Source: Hyaloscypha bicolor E
Lineage: Eukaryota; Ascomycota; Leotiomycetes; Helotiales; Hyaloscyphaceae
NCBI RefSeq assembly: GCF_002865645.1
Contig: NW_020194519.1
Coordinates: 927,542 to 991,541, forward strand
Length of the DNA: 64,000 bases
Reading direction: 5' to 3'
The stretch's first letter is position 1. Each line of letters opens with the position of its first letter. The notes below the pieces were generated by a model that searched no databases, was not told the origin of the DNA, and was given only the letters and a program-made list of their open reading frames with translations. Both the position numbers and the translations under genes were made by a program. This document shows, piece by piece, positions 30,606-42,007 of the stretch.

Positions 30606-33600
30606 ATTATACCTTCTTCCTAGGATCTTATTCCCAAGATCTATTAATCTATCCTGGTAAATATTTAATTAATTAATTATTTAATTGAGGTAAACTTCCA
30701 GTATCTTGAGAGATAGTTTTACTAATATAATCTGGATAATAGATATAAAAATCGTCTAATTAGATTAGAGCTAAGTAAGTAAGAAAGAAGGGTAATTATA
30801 CCCCAGATATAGGGGCTAGCCGGTAATTGCGATTTTGGTTAGGATCTAAGTATTCTAATTAGCTCGATCTAAAATACTAAGGCACTATTCTATGAAATTA
30901 ATACTATTTATTAGATCTTGTATTAGAATAATCTAAATAGCTATATAGAAAGAATTTAATAAATATTTATATAAGAAACTTATATAAATATTTCTGAGAT
31001 TCTAGAGATTATTTACGGGCTTCTAGAAATATATATTAATTAGTTATACTAGTTTCTAATTAGGACTAGTACGAAAACTAATAATTAATCCAGGTAGTTC
31101 TTTATCTTTATAAAAGAATCTTTTTATATTACTATATATTCTCTTTCTTTCTAATAATTATATATATAATAACTTTTTCTATTATTATCTTTTAGCCTCT
31201 TTTTCTGCTTTTCTCTAAGCCTTCTTTAATTATTTTTAATTAATTCTATAATATCTTTTTCTGGCTTTATTATTTACTTATATAATAATAAATATAAAGG
31301 TAATCTTATAGCCTCTTTTCCTATTATTAGTAAATACTTGAAATATTTCAAGTATTTACTTATTAATTTCTTTATCTTATATATTATAGTACCTAATAAG
31401 AAGAATTATAAATATTATAATAAGAATTCTAAATTTTATATATTAGTAAGTTCTTTAGCTTTAATATTTATTAAAGCTAATATAATTTTAGATTTCTTAT
31501 TACTTATTAGAGGCTTACTAGTTCTAGAAAGATATTATTATAATTTTTAAGAAATTTCTTAAAATATATCCTAAATAGTATTATATTAATAAGAATAATA
31601 TTATTAATTAGGTTTTTAAAAACTAGAAAAATACTAATAAGCTTTAGAATTCTTTTTCCTGTCTTAATAAGGCAAATAATAATATTATTTGAATTAGTAT
31701 CTTAAAAGTAAGTTTTTTCTAATATATTTAGGTATTTACTAATTTCTTAAAGAAATACTATAATATTTATTTTTAAGATATTAATCTTATTACTAAGCTT
31801 ATTACCGAGATTACTAAGTAATTTATTACTAGTATTTTAAATACTAATAATATAATATTTATAGCTATTTAAAATCTAATTTTAGAAGTTCGGGCCTTTT
31901 ATAAAATATATATAGCTATTATAAGTTTCTTATTTATTTCTTTTAATATTCTTAATATTAATATTATTATAGTATAATTATATCTTATTAAGAGATAAGC
32001 GGATTCTAGAAAATATTAGCTAATTCTTTACTAAGTTCTAAATAGGGCTAGTATTTAGTATTCTTATTTTAGGAATTAGAAATTTATAGGAATTAGAATT
32101 TATTTATTTAAGATATTTATAATTAGTTTACTTATAATAAATCTTTCTTAATTCTAAACTTTTTTCTAATAATTTAAATATAATTCTTATAAGCTTTAAT
32201 AAAATCCTGGAAAACCTTTATAAATAAAAAAATTCAGGGAAAAAATATTTCTATTATTATTCCAGACCTTTTTTTAGTTATTTAGGTTTTTTTCTTCTTT
32301 TAAGTAGTCTTTTTCTTAATAATCTAGAATTCTTTTTAATTTTAAGAAATTATTAAAAGATAATTTTAGATTTTAAATTATAGTTTTAGTTATATAATTT
32401 CAGAAATTTCTTGGAATTTTTAAGATTAGGAAAAATAAATAACTAGATATTATAATTTTTAAGCCAGGCTTTTTATTTAATTAAATACTATTACTTTTTA
32501 TTTTTACTATTTTATTAGTAATTAATAATAGCTTCTATTTCTTATTCTTATTTCTTATTATTATTTACTAATTCCGGAAGTTCTTTAGAGAAATATAAAT
32601 ATAGTTTCTAATTCTTTTTTATTATATATTTTTAAAAAAAAGAAATATAGAAAGTTAAATATAAATAATTATATATATTTAGTAATTTTAATTTATATAC
32701 TAAATTACTAATATATTTAAGGATTCTAAATAAACCTATAAATTTTAATTTAAGCTTTCCTATTTTAAGTTTAATATTTCTTATTAATAGTATTATCTAG
32801 GTTCTTTTAAAGTAATATTTAGCTAACTAGTATTTATTATAATAGGTTTTCTAGTTATTTTATATATAATATTATAAATTCTTAAACTTTTTTTATTTTA
32901 TTTTAAGGATTTCTAGCCTCTTATATATAACTAGTATCTTTTCTATAATTCTATTTTTAGGATTTTATAGAAATTAAGAATAATATCTATAATATATATA
33001 GAAAGATATATTTTATAAAATCTAATATTTTGAATTATTATATATAAATTCTATAAAAGATAATTTCTTAAACTAGTTATTTTTTTAGATATTATAATAA
33101 TATCTTAAATAGTATTTTAGAGCCTAGTTTTGCTTTTTTATCTAATTATTTATCTAAGAATAATAAGCTATATTTAAATACTATTTATATATTAAATAAA
33201 AGTAAAAAGTAAACTAGAACTAGCTAGTAAATACTATTTTTTAGTTAGAAATAATTTTATTAGAAGAGCTAAAGATTAAGAAAACATATTCCTATATTAT
33301 TTTAGTAAGCTCTAGAAAATTAATAGTCTTATAATATATAATATATCTTACTATTTTAGAGTATTAGTTAATAATTATAAGAATTATATTAAAATTAGAA
33401 CCTTTTACCGGATTCTTATATAGTAGTAGACCTATAATAAAATCTATAAAGATCTTATTCTAGGGTCTTTTAGGCTATAGTAAATTACTAAGTAAATTAT
33501 ATAATAAATATTTCTTTATCTTAACTTTTTAGTAAATATTATATTTTTAATAATAATTATAAATATCTTTTTTTATATTCTTCTAATACTAGAACCTTTT

Positions 33601-34299
33601 AAGGAGCTCGAGAATCTTTTCTATTCTATAGTATCTAGCTATTAGGTTATTATAATAAAGCTTTATAATTTAATATAAAGTAGAATTATTAGATATAATA
33701 ATTCTTAAATAATACCTAAATAAGCCCGAATTATTTTTCCAGATTTCTTTTCTTTTAATATTTTTCTTATTAAGCCTCTATTTTATAATATTCTAATATT
33801 AAGAATTATTTTTCTAAATTACCTAAATAATATCTAGAAAGAATTTAGATAAAGGAACTAGTACTATAGCTCTTTTAGTAACTATATATATTTATATATA
33901 GGGAATTAGGTATTTATAATTATCTAATTTAAAAACTCGGGAAACTAAGAAGTCTTTAGTTTTATTAAGTAATATAGTTATAAATACCCCTATTACTTTA
34001 GTTATAATAGTAAAGCCTTTAAAGTATTTCCCTATATCTTGCTTCTTAACTAATTCTATAGTTAAAGAATCTATAAAATAATTTATTTACTTATTTTATA
34101 ATAAATATTTCTTTTTAATTATTATAGATATAATAAGTATTAAATAATATCTATTTTAAAAAGAGAACTCTTTAGATATCTATAAGAACCTCTAAATCAC
34201 AATTATAAAAGCTTTCTTTAGCTTATTCTAAAAGATTAGAAGCCAAGTTATATTAATAGAACCTTTTTTATAATTAGATCTTTTACTAGATTTATTTAC

Positions 34300-35500
34300 T
34301 AGGTTTAAGGTATTTCTATAATAAATAATATTAAAATTATATATTACCTAATATACTTAATAGCTTTCTAGATACTTTATTTCTATAAAGTATTAGAGAT
34401 TATTATAGTCTATAATAACCTTAATTATAAACCTAAATCCTTTAAGATAATAGTACTAATATTTAAAGGCTTTAATAATTATAAGTAGCTTTTTATTATA
34501 GGTACTATAATTATATTTGGTTCCAGAAAATTTCCGAAATTAGAATACTATTAAATACTAGTATTTTTTCGGGCTATTACTAGAATTAACTTATTATAAA
34601 ATAATACTAGTAATTACGAATTTTAATATATTAGTTTTAATATGAATTTTCTTAAAAGAATTAAAATAAACTAGAATAGGTATTATAATAAAAGCTTTTT
34701 TTAAAGTTTTAAAGCTTTTAGCTACTTTATTTATCTATATAAAGGAACCGGATTTCTGGCCCTTTTCTATTCTTTTTAAAAGGTTTATTAAGCCTATAGT
34801 TACCTGAAAATAATAGTAAATAAACCTATAATAGAAATTAATAAATCCAAGAAATACTTAAATATTATAAAATAATTCTAGTTCTAGCTATTTAATAATA
34901 TTATAAACCTATTTAGGATTTATATAAATATCTTCTATTCTAATAAAAAAGCCCAAAAATTTAACTTCCTTAATATTAAACTCGTATTTACTAAGTTTAT
35001 AAAATAAGTTATTTTTATATAGCCTAGTAAATATCTAGTAAATATAATTATAGTATTTATTCTTATTTTAGAAGTAAATAAAAATATTATCTAAATAAAT
35101 AACTATAAAATAATCTAGAAGTTTTATAAATATAATATTAATATATATTTAAAATATAACTAGTATATTAGCTAGTCTAAAAAGTATTATAAGATATTTA
35201 AAATAGTTATAGTAGGTTCTAAAAGCTATTTTCTATTTATATTCTTTATAAATTCTTATCTAATAATATATATTTTTAAGATTTAGCTTTATAAAAATCT
35301 TAGTTTCTTAGAATTAGTTAAGGATCTTATTAATAAAAGAAAGTAAATACTAATTCTTAATTATAACTTAGTTAAGTTTATAATAATTAATATAAAGATA
35401 TAGTTTTCTATTTTTCTTAGAAATAAAAAAAATAAGTATTTTTATTAGGCTTTTACTAGGTCTTATCTAATATTTATAAAATATATCTTATAAATATAGA
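34300..35500 (-). pseudogene. Gypsy pol remnant: reverse transcriptase and RNase H
   Basis: Minus-strand translation shows IVIYLDNIFIY (reverse-transcriptase palm motif with D-to-N change) around 35076-35112, and downstream an RNase H-like segment around 34360-34520. Many TAA/TAG stops interrupt all frames, mostly at positions where CAA or CAG would be expected. It is far too damaged to encode anything. Borders are approximate. Confidence 0.6.
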
Positions 35501-37825
35501 TATAATACTTCTAGTTAGGTTTCTAATAAATTATATAAAGGCCTATACGGGACTATATTATTTATATTAATAGAGTATTTAATATTACTAAGATTAGGAA
35601 GTTTCAAAGCTTTATTAGAATTAAAAACCTCTAAAAAGTCTTTATATTTATTATTTCGGAAATAAATAAGTATTTCTAAGGCCTTTTTCCGGAAAGTATT
35701 AATTTATTATATTAAAAACTCCTATTTAGTATTACTAGAACTATATAATAAAGTAGAGATCTAGTAATTATTATAAATATATAAAGTCTACTATTTAGAA
35801 TAGTTATATTTGCCTTTAGTTAAGAATAAGACTTGAGGTACTAGTTTAGGGTACTAGTTAAACTCCTTATTAAATTCTTTTAGTATTAGGATCTTAATAT
35901 TATTAGGCTATATAAGTATATATATCTATTATTTCTTAATATAGTCTATATATTATATAAGAATTACTTTATAAAATTCTATACTAAAAATAAGGCTATA
36001 AGAGCTAATATTTTTATATTTATAGAACTAGAGCTTAAAAGAATATATCTTATTATAATTATTTATAATAAATACCTTAAGATTATAGGCTTAATAGATC
36101 TTAAATTAGTTCTTATAAAAAGTTATAAATTCTTAATTATATTTAGCTAAGGTAATAAAGCCCCGGCTTTAAGCCTAATTATTATTAAGGAAGTTATAAT
36201 CTAATCCGGTATTACTAAATCTATTATATATCTCTAAGATATCTATTTCTGGCTATATTAATCTTATTTAAATAGTTATATAAAATAATATATCTTTTTT
36301 ATTATAGCTAAAATTATTAATATTTAAGATTTAGCCTTTTCTTTTTCTTATTTCTTAAAAAAGTCTTTTCTAAAGTATTTCTCTATAATTATAGTATTAA
36401 TTTGCTTTTATAAATATTTTAATTCTTCTATAGTTTTGGCCTTATTAGGGTTCTATTAAGCCTATTTAGTATATTTAGAATATTTTATATTTCCTAAGAA
36501 GTATTTTTTCTATTTATAAGTCTAATAAACTATACCTAAAATAGAACTAGTATTTTATTAAGGCCTTAAAAAGGCCAAAGTATTATCTAAGGATTTCTTA
36601 TATAATCTTTAGAACTTATTCTTTCTTTTTTAATAGCCTTATAAATTAGAATTTACTAAGTTAGAATCTTTAGGAATAGAGTTACTTTTACTAGATTTCT
36701 TTATCTTTACTTTTCTTAATTTAGGATAAGTAATATATTTTGTTTTTTGAGCTTTTTTAAGTTATTTGGAAATAGATATTATCTTATTTCCTAAAAGAAT
36801 AAATATAAGTATTTAATAAGTCTTATAATTAAATAAAGTAGTATTAAGAGTCCGGACCCGGTTTCTTTTAGGATATAAGTTCTAGTTAACTTTAAAACTA
36901 ATTATCCGAATATATAACTTAATAACTATCTTATTATCTTTCTAATAAAAATCTTAGAGTTTCTTAAAGGTATCTTATTAACGGATTTAAGGTACTTAGA
37001 ATATATTAGCTAAGTAGGCCTTAAATTACTTCTAATAAACCTTATATAATAATAGGCTTTATTTTATTATAGCCTTTTAAATATTATAAGATTTATTTCT
37101 AAGAGTACTTATAGTAAAGTTAACTTTAGAAAAGTATTTATTATAAGTCTAAGATTAGGTCCTAAAAACTATTTCCTAGAAAAATATAAATATTCTCTAT
37201 TTTTTAAGAAACTTTCTATAATATAAGTCAGGTATTTGGACCTTAAAAAGCTTTTCTTAGTCTAAATATATCTTTAGGATATTATATAATAGCTTCTAAT
37301 AAATAATATTGAGATTATTTTTAAAGCTTATTATATTAGGAAAGGAAATAAGTTCTAATTCCATTTCAGGAAGTTCTCTAGTAAGAATTACTAAGGAAAA
37401 TAGAATGAACTTATAAATAGAATTTTTATAAGATATAATAAACTATAAGGTATTCCTAAGAGTACTTTTATATTATTCTAACTATAGGATATATTAGTTA
37501 ATTATATTTACTAATTCTTGCTTTTATTAAAGTGCTTTAACTTTAGTATATAAGCCCTATTCCGTAGCTTGAGTAGTAGTAATTTAGGTATTAATCTCGG
37601 TATCTTAATTATTACCGGGATTATTTCTGTTATTATTACTGGCTCTCGAAGGCTCCTAAGGAGCCCTATTAAAAGTATTAGACAAGCCTTTACTATTACC
37701 CGTATTAGGGTTAATCTGGTTAATTTCCTTTATAGGAATAGCTTTAGTAAAGAGTTATATATTTTGCAGATTTCGAGATATAATTACTTATTAAACTACC
37801 TTCTTTAAGGGTAGAGAGATTAGCT

Positions 37826-38123
37826 TATAAGATATTTATTAGTAGGTAATAAGATAATAGAATGAATTAGTAAGTTATAAAACCATAGTATTAAATTCAG
37901 TATAGAACTAATCTCTATTCCTCCTATAAGGTCCAGGGAAGCCCCCTCTAAATAGGAGGCCCCGATAACATATATATAATTAGTGATTTGTAAGCCTAAT
38001 ACTTATAATATAAATAGTAGTTGGTTATGAAGTCAAAGGGCCTCTAATCTCCCTAATTAACACCCGCGATATCCGAGGTTCGTTACATGCCCTTAAGTCA
38101 CGTGCGACCCTGCACACATCACA
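37826..38123 (-). repeat. 5' LTR of the Gypsy element (right copy)
   Basis: Same length as the left LTR, ending CACACATCACA before the duplication TAAAG. Here the inner (left) end is mutated (TATAAGATA against TGTGAGGTG in the left copy) while the outer (right) half is intact. Confidence 0.9.
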
Positions 38124-38128
38124 TAAAG
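38124..38128. repeat. 5-bp target-site duplication (right), Gypsy element
   Basis: TAAAG, identical to 30303-30307. Confidence 0.8.
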
Positions 38129-38385
38129 CGAGTAAAGGCGGGATACTAGCTATTAAGCCTATAATAATAAGGCGATATCTAAATTAGGGTAAAATACGCT
38201 TTACTTTTGTACTATAATATTTATATTATTATTATAGTTACGTATAATAACACGTGACCCAGCAATTAATTATATTTAATTAAATTAAGCAAATAATTAA
38301 TTATAATTTGATTACTACGATTCTGACTTAATTTAATTTGATTACCGGCCAATAATTATAATTAATTAAATTATTTGACACACTG

Positions 38386-38393
38386 TTGCTTGC
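38386..38393. repeat. 8-bp target-site duplication (right), hAT-like element
   Basis: TTGCTTGC, identical to 29924-29931. It lies at the border of a TPR-gene fragment. Confidence 0.85.
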
Positions 38394-38570
38394 TCTGCCT
38401 GCCACGTACCTAATGTTGTGAGAGAAGAGACAGTATAAGGGTGGCCTATGCCAAGTACTTTCTCCCGCAAATAGACACATGTAACCACTAGTTCCAGGCT
38501 CTCATTATAGCAGCCCTGGTTCCGGTATGTCGAAGCCAAGTTGGCCATACTGGTCAGGCTAGTCCTAGTC
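38394..38570 (-). pseudogene. TPR (kinesin-light-chain type) repeat fragment
   Basis: The minus strand reads TRTSLTSMANLASTYRNQG then LREKVLGIGHPYTVSSLTTL, about one and a half repeats of the 42-residue TPR type that forms the C-terminal sensor of many fungal NLR proteins. A stop lies just upstream and the sequence ends at the transposon's target duplication. No NB-ARC domain is present nearby. It is a fragment of a larger gene, apparently interrupted by the hAT-like insertion or captured beside it. Confidence 0.65.
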
Positions 38571-38909
38571 TAACCTCTGAATTCCTCGACCCCTTAGATC
38601 ATCCTTCTCCTGTGTCATAAGCTTACCCTCTGCAAACCTCAGCGGCTCAGCCAACCAGCGCCAAGCTTCAATTAGGACGTGGGCATTCGTTTCAACTCAT
38701 TTGTGCATCGTTGTTGGCAGCCGTGACGCTGTTATCAAGCCGTTCGATGATTTTCACCCTCCCGAACTCTTTGAAAACGCTGCGAAAGAAATCCAATCAT
38801 AGCAGACAGCCATGTTGTGAGTATCCTATTTGCATCGTGGGGACCTGTCATCTCCCTTTACTCGCTGCAAGCGGGAAGTCAACGATTCGCTTTGTAAATG
38901 ACTCGTACA
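38571..38909. other. Short intergenic stretch
   Basis: About 340 bp between the TPR fragment and the 3' end of the second HET gene. No supported gene. Confidence 0.35.
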
Positions 38910-40100
38910 TTATCTGTACTTATTGAACCAGCCCAGCTTGTTCGCGAGCTCAGATGGCACCCTTGTTTGGGCTTCGGCGTATATCCTCATCTTATTTTCC
39001 TCTTTGTCAAGGAACTCAAACCACCACTGTCCGTCGTGTATTCCAATCGCGACCATCTTCTTCGGGCCGGGAGGTATTTCCCTGTTATTGTACGCACCGC
39101 CATCGGCTACGTGTCGCATTTCAAGCAGGAGTGCCGACAGATCAAAGGGCTTCGTTAGCTCTGCGGGGTCCAGGTGCTGCGGGCAGTCTGCGATACTGAA
39201 AGACATGGCCAGTCCTGAAAGTGCCAGTACACAGTTGAAATGATGGTCGTACCGTGCGTTGCACAGGATCAATATGGTATCGAGAAACACCTCCCACAAC
39301 GTCTTCGAGTAATCGATCTCGGGGCGCTGCTCTTTTCTGACGAGCCCCAATAGTCCGTACACGCGATCTCGAGGATCAGTGTATTGGTTCATGCCAAAGT
39401 CGATTAGCAGCGCTCCCAGGCCGGTAGAGCCACGCAAATAGCTTTGTGCTCGATCAAGAAGGCTACATGTCGCTAGGGGTATGCCGGACGACACTGTGAG
39501 GGGCACACTTGCAAAGTTCCTCCAGTCGATCCATGTGGTACCGCCTAAGACCTCGATATTCTTAGCAAGCAAAATCTCCTGCACGATCCACATCCTAGTA
39601 AAGTAGGAGTTTTGTAACAACCTGGCAGCACTGTCTTTCCAAAACAGTTGCGCTGCTGGCGCCGATGCCTTTCCCAGCCAAATAATGAGAGATAGGCACC
39701 GGCTGTAGATGTCGGACATCAATCCGACTTGCTGATTGCGCTCGACCGTATTCTTCTGGTTAATGCTTATCTGATCGATCCAAAGCCAATTGGGTTTGTT
39801 CCTGGCATCACCGTGGAAGACTTCGAGGAAGTCCGCCAGGTTCTCACTGACATGTAGCAGTTTTCCATCAACAATCAGTGGGAATTGCTCCTCTTCCATC
39901 GCCTCGAGTTTCGGCCGTGCGTCAGCGGGTTCCGAGTATGACCATCGGTATGAAAGTGCCGTGTAGCGCGGCGCATTGTTGAGATCGAAATTCTCGAGAT
40001 GGCATTGCACTATTGACGTTGCGGTCAAGCTTCTATCAACTTTTAATAGCCGTAATTGACATCTGCTCACGTCTAGGGGCCGATAGTTGTAGGCCTCCAT
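38910..40100 (-). CDS. HET-domain protein (396 aa)
   Basis: A single-exon HET protein from the first in-frame ATG (40100, MEAYNYRPLDVSRC) to the stop at 38910; the frame extends ~66 bp upstream without an ATG. The HET domain is at residues ~45-180: RYTALSYRWSYSEP, the central LIVDGKLLHVSENLADFL, then WLWIDQISINQKNTVERNQQ, VGLMSDIYSRCLSLIIWLG, and RMWIVQEILLAKNIEVLGG. The later DPRDRVYGLLGLV is the standard post-HET motif. At 396 residues it is on the short side (typically 550-700), so the C-terminus may be truncated. It lies next to the TPR fragment and the transposon island, a typical neighbourhood for incompatibility genes. The partner or trigger is unknown. Confidence 0.88.
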   Translation of the reverse strand: MEAYNYRPLDVSRCQLRLLKVDRSLTATSIVQCHLENFDLNNAPRYTALSYRWSYSEPADARPKLEAMEEEQFPLIVDGKLLHVSENLADFLEVFHGDARNKPNWLWIDQISINQKNTVERNQQVGLMSDIYSRCLSLIIWLGKASAPAAQLFWKDSAARLLQNSYFTRMWIVQEILLAKNIEVLGGTTWIDWRNFASVPLTVSSGIPLATCSLLDRAQSYLRGSTGLGALLIDFGMNQYTDPRDRVYGLLGLVRKEQRPEIDYSKTLWEVFLDTILILCNARYDHHFNCVLALSGLAMSFSIADCPQHLDPAELTKPFDLSALLLEMRHVADGGAYNNREIPPGPKKMVAIGIHDGQWWFEFLDKEENKMRIYAEAQTRVPSELANKLGWFNKYR

Positions 40101-42007
40101 CCGAAACTCGCTGCTTTGTTGGCGAAGTGAACGAGATACTGTGAACGAGATACTTCGCTGACCCACAGGACGATAACACGCGGTTGCGGGGCACCGTGTT
40201 GAAATTAGGGGCCTGAGGCCCCTAATAGGCTTAGTAAGCCCTGGAACCGAACGCCATGGGGCTGTGCACTAGCTTAATACCCTGTCCAGCTGGAATGTCA
40301 TGAAAAATCGGGGTTTTGGCAGTACAGGGGTTGAGGGCCTCGGTAGCCGCGCCCGTCCGACTGCAATTATCTGTTCTAGTCCAACCACGAATATTCCCCT
40401 TCACGAAGGGCGGCCTCCCCTTGCGAATAGAACCTGCCAGTCGGGAATGCTTAGTACATAAACTATGAAGTAGCGGTGAAGTGTTCCTAATACTTTTCAT
40501 CACCCATATTGATTACAAGCTTGATTCTTCTATTCCTTACCATTTTCCCAGTATTGTTATCTAATTTTTGCATACTAAATACACTTTACTGTTCACTGCC
40601 ATGATTCTGCAGAGCATGAATTGCGGATATCTAGCTAATATATTAATTGTCCATCGATACTCTGCATATGTGGTGAATGGAGTTTGCGAAGCTCGGAAGG
40701 CATTCGGCCGTTTGCTTCGCGATGCGTTCTTTATCGACTGTGGACAAAGTTGGCAACGCAGCATCGAGAGATTCGCCATGGATGCGCTTTGTGAGCATGA
40801 AATAGCGATTATTATCTTCGTTCCAATCCTCAACGATAGTGGGAACTAGAATCGAGTCTTTTCGTTTAGGAATCGGATATTGCTGGCTTCGAAATTCGGT
40901 GGGTTACTGGATCGTTCTTTGAGGACAAACCGGGAACCCGGAGACTACACCCCTCGATTACTGACTCCATAGAAAAGCTTGATGTAGCTATGGTAACGGC
41001 AACGATATTGACGTTCAGGCGTCCAGCTGCACGCCTCGCAAGGCATAGCAGAAAAAGAAATTTGATTGGTAGTAGTCCTTTGTATCGGACCTTTGTGCAA
41101 AACACAAACCTTCCAGATCTTCACCTCGGTATTACTTTTCTCCGTTTAGCTGCACTTGCACAAGTTACGAGTTACCTCGTTAAGCGTAGCTGGTACCTGG
41201 GCGGAGTGAAATCAACTTCATCACCATAGCTTGTACAACACACTCCTCGCTGCTTCGATTCTGGGACGTCTTTATTATCGACACCAAGCCAACTTCACGA
41301 AGGGCGCGTCCTGGTTGAACCGTCTGACTCGGCTGAGAATTAACTACGGGACAGCTAGCCATACTCGTACAAGGAGCGGAATTCCTTGGAACTTCGAATC
41401 AAATCTCCCTTCCAAGCCATCAAACGCAACCGTCGCAGCTAAAATAATCGAACCATTAGAACATGTCACTCTGCCTCTTGTCATGAGAGTGCAATTGGAT
41501 GGTGAACGCGGGCCTATATTCCTCAAACTCTATGACCTAATCATGCGTAAAAATTCGAAAATACCTCCCGCGGCTGTACTTGAATAATGGCAATGGGGAA
41601 GATGATGTGCAGATGGCGGAAAGGAAGGCTTTGGATGAATTTGGGCCTTCTTCAGTATATTAGTTTTACAGGTGATTTGGCGCCGTAATGCTTGAGTAAT
41701 GGCGAGTCTACCTCTGGCCTCTCTGTTTATAATTCCATCTAACGAGTATCTTGAGCTTCCATATGAGATTTGCGAACAAGGGAAGCTGGGGGCATTATTG
41801 TTCAAGCGCTAGGTCAGGAGACCGAGGCAAGATGGGAGATCTTTAGATGGAGTAGCAATATCGGAAGTTATCATGGGTGGATCGAATATCAGATTCCATT
41901 CCTTCCTAGTGCCCACCCACTGGCGCCTTCCACGATAACGTTTGTTGAGCCCGTGCTATGATACAAAGGTGCCACGTTTCCAGGTCCCAACAAGCCAATT
42001 CAATAGC
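40101..42007. other. Gene-poor region with a dispersed repeat
   Basis: Apart from the 100-bp repeat at 40197-40296, I see no supported gene in this 1.9 kb. Plus-strand frames at 40568-40849 and 41231-41587 are open but lack any family feature, and minus-strand frames overlap them. Confidence 0.35.
40197..40296. repeat. 100-bp dispersed repeat, copy 1 (contains palindrome)
   Basis: Identical over 100 bp to 61386-61485. It contains a perfect palindrome centred on GGGGCCTGAGGCCCC at about 40208-40222 and ends with one unit, CCCTGTCCAGCTGGAAT, of the minisatellite that is expanded at the other copy. Confidence 0.85.

Larger units (their letters stand above)
30308..38123 (-). mobile_element. Ty3/Gypsy LTR retrotransposon, RIP-degraded (7.8 kb)
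   Basis: Two 298-bp LTRs (30308-30605 and 37826-38123) align without gaps and are flanked by the 5-bp duplication TAAAG. The pol order and motifs lie on the minus strand. The reverse-transcriptase core appears as IVIYLDNIFIY near 35112-35076, an altered form of the usual YLDDIFIYS. An RNase H-like block reads roughly KELLAIIKAF..YWYHYLKGF once stops are ignored, near 34360-34520. A gag-like Asn-rich stretch lies near the right LTR, and a purine tract (AGGAAGAAGG on the minus strand) abuts the left LTR. The interior is about 80% A+T with stops throughout, so the element is dead. Stops and transitions fit RIP. Confidence 0.9.
29932..38385. mobile_element. hAT-type non-autonomous element, split by a Gypsy retrotransposon
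   Basis: The left terminus begins CAGTGTGTCAAA at 29932 and the right terminus ends TTTGACACACTG at 38385: perfect 12-bp terminal inverted repeats, in keeping with the CA-G-G type hAT ends. An exact 8-bp duplication, TTGCTTGC, flanks it. Excluding the inserted retrotransposon (30308-38123) and one copy of its duplication, the element is only about 630 bp and has no transposase. Its arms are AT-rich, with repeated AATTAATTATATTTAATTAA blocks on both sides (about 29962 and 38264). A hAT transposase remnant sits near 61 kb in the same window. I infer it inserted first, before the retrotransposon. Confidence 0.85.

Noticed and set aside
31338..31550. 70-codon plus-strand frame in the AT-rich island
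   Set aside because: Chance frame in strongly A+T-rich, RIP-mutated retrotransposon DNA.
37569..37808. 79-codon plus-strand frame near the right LTR
   Set aside because: It is the antisense of the gag-like end of the Gypsy element, which is read on the minus strand.
29932..38385. Possible CRISPR array or tandem array in the AT-rich island
   Set aside because: Repeats found here are two LTRs and inverted termini, not regularly spaced short repeats with spacers; the organism is also eukaryotic.
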